Assembly (NCBI GenBank): GCA_037447655.1
Contig: JBBHKE010000396.1
Span: 227,496 to 291,495 of the forward strand
Direction: 5' to 3'
Length of the DNA: 64,000 nucleotides
Origin: Zygnema cylindricum
Taxonomy: Eukaryota; Streptophyta; Zygnematophyceae; Zygnematales; Zygnemataceae
Made by a program: the position numbers and the translations under genes. How positions within the stretch are numbered: position 1 is the stretch's first letter; every line of letters starts with the position of its first letter. A model generated the notes under the pieces. That model was not told the origin of the DNA and searched no databases. It worked only from the letters and a program-made list of their open reading frames with translations. This document shows positions 56,132 to 64,000 of this stretch, one piece after another.

Positions 56132-57211
56132 CTATCTTTCTTTCTCTGGACTATTCACTGCCTCCGAGTAAGACTGAGGCTCATCTGGGTGAGATAGCTT
56201 AGTTACCTTATGAGCGGCTTGTTTTTCTTGTATCCTTTTGCTGCTCCTCTTTCCTCCTTCAAACTCCGAAGCTTGAATGGAAGGAAGTCTTGGGTTTCTT
56301 CTCAGTGTCTCATCGGCTCCCCTGTCCATGGAAGCCGGTTCTGTTCCCGCTTCTTCTATGTCCTCGAAATCCATAGGAGAGGTTTTTGGTGAGTCTTGTG
56401 TATCTCGTATCTCCCTTAAATCTGCAATCACGGTATCACTCATGTCCCTTTTGGGAACAACCGAGTTCTCCTCACTTTCGGACTCAAATCTGATTTTTAT
56501 CTTCTTTGTATACTTAAAAGGATCAAACGACTTCCCTTCATCCATGAAAACTCAGTGTTTGACCAGAATGATATCTTTCTTTGCTAAGTCATAGACTCTA
56601 TATCCCTTAACATCCTCATCATATCCCACAAAGTATCCAGGTTTTCCCTTAGCATCTAGTTTCCAGTCCTTCCAATCTGTGTCAAGACTGTACACTTGGC
56701 TACCGAATACTTTAAGGTGTGAGATATCTGGTTTCCTCCCAACCCATCTCTCATAAGGTGTCACTCCCTTTACAGCTAAGGTAAAGACTGTATTCTTAAT
56801 GTAGTTGGCACAGTTCATTGCTTCTGCAAAAAATCTCTTTCCTATTTGCTTGTTGGCCAACATACTGCATACACTATCTCCTAGTGTTCGATTCAACCTC
56901 TCAGCTACCCCATTTTGTTCTGGCTTATATGGTACAATTTTCTGGTGCTGCACTCCCTCATCTCTCAGATATTCCTCAAACTGGTTAGAGGTATATTCCC
57001 CCCCATTATCACTCCTTATCCTCTTAATAAGGGTTTCATGCAACTTCTCACTCAAGGCTTTATTTTCTTTGAAGTAAGTTGATGTTTCAGACTTTGTTTT
57101 CAGAAAGTAGACTCTAGAGTACTTAGACCAGTCATCAGTTATTGTCATCATAAACCTCTTTCCTCCAACCGAAGGTACTTTTGCAGGTCCCAAATTATCT
57201 GTGTGGACCAA
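56132..57211 (-). pseudogene. CopA-7 integrase and linker
   Basis: DDE core: VHTDNLGPAKVPSVGGKRFMMTITDDWSKYSRVYF, RIRSDNGGEYTSNQFEEYL, KPEQNGVAERLNRTLGDS (triad residues present). C-terminal KPGYFVGYDEDVKGYRVYDLAKKDIILVKH; one stop near 56550; acidic linker to LRRNPRLPSIQASEFEGGKRSSKRIQEKQ. It shows the uninterrupted linker that is split in CopA-1. Confidence 0.92.
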
Positions 57212-58927
57212 ATCTTACACTTTCTCACCTCTATATGTGGCGGCTTTGGGAAAAGGAAGTCTGTGAGCCATACCTTGAGCACAATCACTATAATCATCCA
57301 TCATTTCATTGTCCCCAAACTAAATGCCTTCTACTACCCCAAGCTTTTTCATTTCCCTCAACCAATCAAAATGCACATGCCCCAACCGCTTATGCCAAAT
57401 CATCATCTTAGGAACACCAACATAAAAAGCATTCTTCTTTTCATTACTCAAGTTGAGCCTAAACATTCCTTGGCTACCATTATCTGTCGTGAAGTAAACT
57501 TCATCCACATACTTAGTTGTAAAGACTCCCTTTCGAGTGAAGGTATCAAACACTTTGTCATCTAACACAGACGTAGAGACAAGATTTGTACTCAGCTAAG
57601 GAATGTAGAGTACATCTGAGAATGTAAGTATAAAAGTCTTACCCTCCACTAAGACTTTTATATCTACTGATCCCACTAGATCTGTAGTAACTACTCTCCC
57701 ATCCCCATACTTTATCTCTACAGTAGGGATTTTCCTTAACTTAGTGAAGAGTTCTTTATCACGACACATATGCATGGATGCACTTGAGTTGATAATCCAT
57801 CCTTCCTGTGGAGCTTCTCGAATTGCTCCAAGGGCACACTTCTGTATCCGAGGGATCTCGTTCTCCTCCATACTCTCGTCAAGAAGAAGCTCCCGATCCT
57901 CCTCAAAAGACTCATCCTCCGTCTCTCCTGTGACTTTTGTAACCACAAGTGCCTTTTTCTTCCCTCTGGAAGAACCCCCTCCACGGTTCTCTTTGAGCCT
58001 TAGCTCTGGCAGCTTGACACAATCTGCGATGAAGTGTCCCAGCTTTTTGAAAAAATGACAAAGACCTTTTGCTGACCTCGGTCCTCCAAAATGATATCTT
58101 TCCCCTTTGTACGGTTTCTTCGTATCCTTCCCCCATCGATCCCCTCCTGCTGCTAGAGCTTGAATGCTCTTTCCTCCTCTCCTAATCTCCATTGTGTTTT
58201 CCTGCACAAGTATCATCTTGACCACTGTGTTCCATTTCCATGAACTATCACGCATTTCCTGTACTCAATACACTATGTTCTTGAACTCATCTAGTAACTT
58301 CTTCATCAGAGTGTTAACTTTCATTTTCATGTATCTGTCCACCCTGCACTTTCCATCTCCATATACAAACAAGAAAGATCATTACGGTAATCTAACATCT
58401 TTCCTCCTTTATAAGTGTAACTCACTAGCTTTTGCTCAGCCAACTGGAGCTCCTAAATAGTTCCAGCTCCATAAATCTAAACCAACTCACCCTCAACTCC
58501 TCGGCCTTGTAAATGTGAAGATGAGGAGTGGCCAAAGCTTGAGTGAGATGCCTGAGAATGAAGTTCTTGGCAGCCATGTTTACATCCTCCCACTTTTGAG
58601 TATCGTTATCCGTGGTGTTCACGGTCGCCGCTCTTGATACTGTGGCAATAGAAGTAAGGGGTGTCTCCTTCCCTTTCCCCTTTTCATACACACTGTTGTC
58701 CCCATCATCTGCCTCCTCCGCTGAGGCAGCCGTTGTTACAGGAAACCTTACTCCTCCAAATCCTGGTGGACCGAAGGTGGACGTTTCACTTGTCCACTGA
58801 CGATACCCCAGTATCGTTTTTCACACAAAGCTCCCATCATCATGGCTTCCCAATAGATGAACCCAGATCCATTAAAGGTGGGCACCCTAGAGGGTGGGCC
58901 CATAACCTGCAATTCTGTGTCCTCCAT
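57212..58927 (-). pseudogene. CopA-7 gag, protease and pre-integrase domain
   Basis: ATG at 58925-58927 in the LTR hairpin loop. Start MEDTELQVMGPPSRVPTFNGSGFIYWEAMMMGALCEKRYWG reads through the LTR end and primer site, then a stop and frame changes (58760, 58430, 58260). Zinc knuckle decayed to CHFFKKLGHFIADC (second Cys lost). The protease site reads INSSAS, so the catalytic Asp is Asn and the Gly is Ser. The pre-integrase domain (57568-57320) has MIWHKRLGHVHFDWLREM. Protease is presumed dead. Confidence 0.88.
58893..58906 (-). promoter_or_regulatory. CopA-7 primer binding site, half-tRNA initiator Met type
   Basis: Minus strand GTTATGGGCCCACC, identical to the CopA-2 site and again one base after the LTR end. 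Confidence 0.82.
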
Positions 58928-59941
58928 TAGACTACAGAATTCAGGAAGCCTCTAGATAGTATTTAACTAACCCACTTCAAGCCACAACCACTACTGCCTA
59001 AAAAGGCAAACTGACAATTTGACTGCACCTCTTAGTAGCCTGTACTCTCGTGAGTCCGTAGCAAAAAACATCACTGAAAACAGCCAGCCAGACGATTAGT
59101 TATAGGGTGGCAAAGATGCCAATTTATACAAACTCTCAAAGAGAGAGAGGACTATCTACCTCATTTTTCCTAAGTCCTAGTTTTTCCTAGTTCTCTCTCA
59201 CAACCCCTATCTACTGCTTGTACGAACCAATCAGAACAGTGTACAGTACCAAAAAGTACTATTGCCGATGTACTTTCTGTACGGCCTCTGTACGACAAGG
59301 CCATTAGGCGGACGCGTGTCTATTTTCCACTCGTCCGTACGTTCCTCGGAATTCCCGCGACCGAATGTCATCTCTCCACGTGGCGCCAAGTCATGCCACG
59401 TCACTAAATGCCAAAGTGACCATTCCGAGATTTCGGTGATGATGTGCGCCGTTAGCTTTGACGCGAAATGGAATCTCAACCGCAATAAATACTTGCAAAA
59501 TATTTGTTTCGTTGTCGAAACAAAATGCGCAATATCCGTTTCAATTTAGTACTGTACTTCGTATTTCGTAAAATTGTATCTATGCGTGTCGTAAAGAATT
59601 TCAGTTAAATGATTTTTGTATAACACAATAGTTTAAGTATTAATGAAACCCTATATCTCCTAACGCACTTCTACGACAGACTGGTTAGAGCTAACAGCTA
59701 CGCCGAGCTCTGCCGGTCGGGGGTTCGAGTCCTGCCGGACTCAACCTTTTGTTGAGATTGACTTAAGTCACTTTTTAGTCCTTCCTATGGAGCTGAGGCA
59801 GCCATGGCTCCATCGCTCTCTCTCTCTTTCAGTGACTACAACAAGTATGGGGGTAAGAGAGTAGGCTGCCTACATTTTCTTTATATGTTTCACGCTAATT
59901 AATTTAGACCTAGAAAATACAATAAACTACTTATTTCACCA
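58908..59941 (-). repeat. CopA-7 5' LTR
   Basis: 1034 bp. Terminal hairpin AATTCTGT/ACAGAATT with a second GTC/GAC step. tRNA-like module 59671-59746 with perfect B box GGTTCGAGTCC. The right end reads TTTCACCA instead of TTTCAACA. Confidence 0.92.
59671..59746 (+). other. tRNA-like module in CopA-7 5' LTR (antisense)
   Basis: Same module as 54311-54385: CTGGTTAGAGCTAAC and GGTTCGAGTCC, 40 bases apart. Confidence 0.62.
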
Positions 59942-59946
59942 TATGT

Positions 59947-60054
59947 TTGCCAGGGTGGGACGTTTTTTTGCTGAAACACAAAAGGAACAGGGTTATCCTA
60001 GAGGCTTCGTGTGAGCTACTCATTCTGAGGACCTATGGAGGTCTAAGAGTTGCA
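59947..60054 (+). repeat. CopA-6 3' LTR, remaining part
   Basis: Resumes after the CopA-7 target duplication with TTGCCAGGGTGGGACG and ends with the gag-start hairpin (ATTCTGAGGACC, ATGGAGGTCT, AGAGTTGCA). Confidence 0.85.
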
Positions 60055-60237
60055 CTTGGGTGCTTTCAGTGATTTCTTTTTCTGTGGACTCAAGGGAGTT
60101 CAAAAATGCACATGGGAACAATCAAATCGTCTGTTTTTTTGCTTGGGTAGCACTGGTCCTAGTTAAAAGAGGGTTAGTCAAAAACTAACTAGAGGCTTTC
60201 TGAATTCTGTAGTCGAATGGGGGATACAGAATTGTAG
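60055..60237 (+). repeat. U5 fragment of another CopA LTR
   Basis: GACTCAAGGGAGT hairpin (about 60087) and a terminal hairpin AATTCTGTA/TACAGAATT (about 60205-60233) with GAATGGGGG in the loop. U3 part absent. Confidence 0.75.
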
Positions 60238-62197
60238 TGACCCCTAGTGCATCCTTACAATACTTCAGCTTAGGAGCAGGAAAGAGCTTTAGTGAGCATA
60301 TCAAGAATCAGTTTTGCATCTTGCAAATAGCATAATATAATGACCCGAAATCCGTTTTTCTCTTACAAAGTGTAATCTTATATCCATTTGCTTAGGTTTG
60401 AAGTGGTGACTCGGGTTAGAGGCAATGGCAATGGCAGCTTGGTTATCACACCAGATCACCTCAGGACCAAGCTACATGTATCCCAATTCTTGCGACATGG
60501 ATTTTACCAATAAGATTTCTTTGATGGCCGAGTTTGCTGCCATGTATTTTGACCTCATTGTCAATTATGTCGTAACTTTTTGAAGTTTTTGCTGTTGAAG
60601 CTGCAAGTCCCGTTCCCAATTTGTAGAACAAATCACGTGGTTGATTTCTAGCTTGGCATGTCGCCATAGCTTGCATCACTCCATGTTTGCAACTTCACTT
60701 CTCCTGCGCCTAGTGTGAGTTTGACGTCTTTGGTTCTTGCCAAATATCTTAAGACTCTCTTTCCTCCATCACGGTCAAATTTTCTCGGATTTTGTAGACT
60801 TCTTCTCAGTACCCCAACTGCTACACCAACATCAAGGCGGGTACAGTTCATGAAATATATTAAACTCCCCATTATTTGTGCGCAAGGTATTATTGTCATA
60901 ATATCATCCTCCCTAACTATAAATACTCACTAACAATAACAACCGGTTATGTCTCTTGTCCCTCTAACTTCTTTTGAAACTCCATTGGAGTTACACACCC
61001 TATTGACCCTCGCATTCCATACTCATCTAACATGTTTCCATTAGTTGATTTTTGAGTCAATTTAATTAATCTCTTATTTTTATCCCTTTTTACTTGAATA
61101 CCCAAAAATTATTTTGACTCAGCGAGGTCTTAAATCTCGAACTGTGAATTTAAAGCAGCTTTGATTTTATTTAATTTAGTCATTGATTTGCTAAATAATA
61201 GTAGATCATCTACATACACCAATATATACACTATCCCATCCTCACCCTTTAGAACGTACACAGGATGATAAAAATTTATCCTTTCAAATCTTAGGCTAGT
61301 TAAGAATTCATCAAGTTTCAGATTGCATTGCCTAAGGACCTGTTTTAGACCGTACAGAGATTTTAACAATTTGCATACCTAGTGTTCTTTGCCTGGTTGT
61401 GCATACATTTCAAGTTGCTGCATGTAAATGGTCTCTTCTAGCTCTCTATGCAAGAAGGCCATTTTTACATCCATCTCATGTATTTCCATATCTTCTATAG
61501 CAGCTAGAGACAGCAAGATCCTAACAGTCAAAAATCTTACAACCTGAGAAAAGTCTCTTCAAAATCAATTCCTTCCTTCTGATTATACCCATTTACCACA
61601 AGTCTGGCCTTATATCCTTAAATGGTATTATCAGGATTTAACTTCACCATGAAAACCCATTTGCTGCCAATTGCTTTTCGGTCGGCAGAAAGATCTACGT
61701 ACTCCATTTTTGAGCCTCCATGATTGACCTCATTTCATCGTTTGCTACCTTGATCTAGTGATTTCGCTCCGATGATGAGAAGGCCTCGCGGATGGTCAAA
61801 GGCTCCCTTAAGGCTGTCGAGTAGGCAAAGTGAGAGCTTGATTGCATGAAGCTACTTGATCTTTTTCCCTCTGGAGATTTTGAGGTTGAGATCGGCGGAT
61901 CCTTCGCATTCCGTTTCTGTCGCTGGAGTTGATCCACATGTATTGACCGTTGTTGTCTTTGCTGGAACTGAATTGGTAGAGAGTCTACACGATCCTCGGA
62001 AGACTGTTGAGAAATCGCAGTACCTTTTACATGGGCGACAATACGTTGATTGCATTCCAAAATGATGTACTCCTTTACTTTTTCTTGTTTTTGTATATCT
62101 TTAAAAGTGAATAAATCTATCGAATCAAGCTCATCATTCACAAAAATATTTCGAGCCACAATTATCTTTTGTTTCTCAAAGACAAAGACCTTATAAA
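60238..62197 (-). pseudogene. CopB-3 integrase end, RT and RNase H
   Basis: Linker ARNIFVNDELDSIDLF and STSKSPEGKRSSSFMQ (61755-62159). RT with many stops: SLYGLKQVLRQCNLKLDEFLTSLRF, VYILVYVDDLLLFSKSMTKLNKIK (YVDD intact). RNase H: IYFMNCTRLDVGVAVGVLRRSLQNPRKF, WSDASYGDMPS, and decayed pieces to KLKYCKDALGV near 60250. More decayed than CopB-2. Ends at the ATAAA before the LTR at 62198. Confidence 0.87.
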
Positions 62198-62402
62198 TGT
62201 TGAAATCACTAAACTTATGGTGTATTTTATAGGTCTTAAGAGCTTAGCAGGAAAAGAAAATTATAGCGCATACAATCTGCCCCACCTCATTCCTCTATCC
62301 CCCTACTTGTTGTAGTCATTGAGGGGGAGAGAGAGTGGTGGAGCCATGGCTGCCTCAGCTCCACAGACAGTGCTAAGGAGTGACATAAGTCACTCTCAAC
62401 AA

Positions 62403-62480
62403 ATGGTTGAGTCCAGTAGGACTCGAACATCCGACCGGCAGAGCGAGGCGTAGCCGTCAGCTCTAACCAATCTGTCATCG
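62403..62480 (-). other. tRNA-like module in CopA LTR (antisense)
   Basis: Minus strand TTGGTTAGAGCTGACGG resembles an A box, and TGTTCGAGTCCTACTGG is a B box with one change. Same family as 54311-54385, again antisense to its LTR. Confidence 0.58.
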
Positions 62481-62590
62481 AAGTTCGTTAACATAGATGG
62501 GGTTTGACAACTATATACACTGTGTTTTGATCTTTAATTCATTTAACGGAATTATGAATAAAAGAACATAAAATTAGTTAGTATACAGTG

Positions 62591-63471
62591 TGTTGTTTTG
62601 AAAGCTTTAGTCCTCACTACGCTTCATAGGCGAAGGGAGTGTCTTCTCAGTACTTAGAATACTTTGTGAAAAGTCTGGTTCAGTATGTACCAGAATTAAT
62701 GTTACAGTGAACAGTGAGGGAGTTCACGGTGTGACACACTTCAGGGCACGCGTTGATAAATGAGACACTCTACAAAGATCCGTTTGTACTATTCAGACTT
62801 ATCATAAAGACCGAAGTGTCACATAGAAGTTTCATCTTGGATGCAACTTCAAAATGATGGACGGTGAAGATTTGCTGCCGACGGAAGGTGATCATTCGGG
62901 ACCACGTCTGTAATTATCTGACGTGTTTGTACATGGTGTACTGTGATGTTACTTATCTCTAGTTTGTACAGAAGCGTGTTTTGTTTGATTAGTGTCTCAG
63001 TTCAGATTCTTTCTGTATGACATACCTTGATATATTCAGGTATCCTCTTTTAGATAGTAGATATTATTGATGCATGGCTGGTATACTTCCTTTGCTTAGT
63101 TAGGGCAATAAGTGGCTGCTAGCTCTTAGAAGAATAGATATTTTAGGTATAAGAATAGGACTTAGCCATCTCAGAATTAGGAACTTGTTGTATCAAAATT
63201 TTGCTGTGACATTTTTGATATCTTTAACTGAGAATATCTCTCAGATCTGTTTGCAGATTTCTGTGTAAGTTTGCACTTGTGTTTCTTTGTGTATTATCTG
63301 CATTGAGTTAGATTTGTAGGCCATTTGGTTGCCTAAATTATCTTTGACTGTGTTCCAAAGTTGTGTGTATTTTTCTGAGCATCTGTGAGAGCTTCTTGCT
63401 TATCCGAATTCTGTGATGTCTACTCCAACATCATCTTCATCTTCGGTTGGTGTAGCAGTCATAGAACAACA
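62591..63471 (+). repeat. Solo CopB LTR with CAGTG target duplication
   Basis: 881 bp, TGTTGTTTTGAAAG to GAACAACA, flanked by CAGTG (62586-62590, 63472-63476). The end encodes the Gag start MSTPTSSSSSVGVAVIEQ (from 63418). Confidence 0.9.
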
Positions 63472-64000
63472 CAGTGCGAACATGATTTTGCACGAAACAA
63501 ATGAATCGGACATTTGTTTCGACGGCTGACATTAAATCTCGGTTGTTATCCAACGGCGCATATCACCGCCGAGATCCTAAAATGGTCACTTTGGCATTTT
63601 TTGACATGGCATGACTTGGCCCCACGTAGAGAGATAACATTTGGTCGGGAGAATTTGGGGGAACAAACGGACAAATAAAATGTGGACAGGCTTCCACTTA
63701 ATAGCCTAGCCGTGCACAGGTCGTACAGAAAGTTCATTTGCACTAGTACTTTTCTTTACTATGCAGTTATCTGATTGGTTCATACTGCAATATATAGGGA
63801 TTGTGAGAGAGAATCATGACTTAGTTTTTTTTGGTAGACACTCACCTCTGAGATTTTGTATAATTGGCATTTTTTCCACCTCATTACTCATTGGTTGGTT
63901 GGCTGTTTTCAGTGATTCTTTTTTCTACACATTCAAGAGAGTACAGATGCACAAGGGTGCAGTCAGATTTTTAATTTGTTTGCCGTTGCAATAGTGGTTG

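Larger units (their letters stand above)
53545..59941 (-). mobile_element. CopA-7, complete Ty1/copia element
   Basis: 6397 bp with two LTRs (53545-54579 and 58908-59941, over 90% alike by eye) and a perfect target duplication TATGT (53540-53544, 59942-59946). Order on the minus strand: 5' LTR, half-tRNA primer site, gag, protease, integrase, RT, RNase H, polypurine tract, 3' LTR. It interrupts the U5 region of the CopA-6 3' LTR. It is the reference copy for family boundaries in this window, although its reading frames are broken. Confidence 0.93.
62198..64000 (+). repeat. CopA LTR running off the window (interrupted)
   Basis: Starts TGTTGAAATC after ATAAA. ACTTGTTGTAGTCATTG loop with a CCCCCT/AGGGGG stem (about 62301-62335); minus-strand tRNA-like module (62403-62480); interrupted at 62591-63471 by a solo CopB LTR; resumes with the U3/GTAC block (63477 on) and the U5 hairpin region (CACTC/GAGT) to the window end. 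Confidence 0.85.

Noticed and set aside
1-64000. Host genes, rRNA, CRISPR arrays or bacterial operons
   Set aside because: No sign of any of them; every conserved reading belongs to a retrotransposon and the stretches between are LTRs or untranslated regions.

Overview
This window is nuclear DNA from a plant and consists almost entirely of nested LTR retrotransposons. I found no host gene. Three families fill it: two Ty1/copia families (called CopA and CopB here) and one Ty3/gypsy family (GypM). Evidence for a plant is the CopA primer site, which is complementary to the anticodon arm of a plant-type initiator tRNA-Met (tRNA sequence recalled), and the heavily nested layout. GypM carries a DNMT3-type cytosine methyltransferase. 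Free-standing DNMT3 genes are known from non-angiosperm plants, so a non-flowering streptophyte is a reasonable guess, but the species cannot be fixed from this sequence.

Layout. 1-2763 is the protease-integrase half of a plus-strand CopA element (CopA-1), interrupted by a solo LTR. Its reverse transcriptase half resumes at 25684, in the very next codons of the same linker, so 2764-25683 is a 22.9-kb nested insertion. That insertion holds GypM-1 (about 4.2-9.8 kb: gag, protease, methyltransferase, start of RT), CopA-2 (10.7-16.1 kb, minus strand, nearly full-length), and GypM-2 (16.9-25.7 kb: methyltransferase, RT, RNase H, integrase, 3' repeats), with solo LTRs inside them. From 28.5 to 40 kb lie CopB-1, CopB-2, CopA-3 and a duplicated composite of LTR pieces. 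From 40.2 to 43.0 kb lies GypM-3, a deletion derivative that lost methyltransferase, RT, RNase H and most of integrase. From 43 to 64 kb lie CopA-4, CopA-5, CopA-6, the complete CopA-7 (53545-59941, both LTRs and a 5-bp target duplication), CopB-3 and a nested LTR pair. Almost every coding region carries stops and frameshifts.

How the parts work together. A GypM polyprotein would have run gag, protease, DNMT3-like methyltransferase, RT, RNase H, integrase. The methyltransferase reads in frame from protease; the reading frame changes after it at a G-tract nearly identical to the element's 3' polypurine tract. CopA LTRs are about 1 kb and unusually structured. Their last 30 nt fold into a hairpin whose stem varies with compensating changes and whose loop holds the gag start codon. 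A half-tRNA primer site follows one base after the LTR end, inside the gag reading frame. Upstream is a string of small hairpins. On the opposite strand the U3 part of each inspected LTR carries a tRNA-shaped module with A- and B-box-like motifs.

The strongest candidates for something new are the retrotransposon-borne methyltransferase and its flanking G-tract, the split or duplicated GypM terminal repeats, and the covarying start-codon hairpin and antisense tRNA-like modules of CopA.
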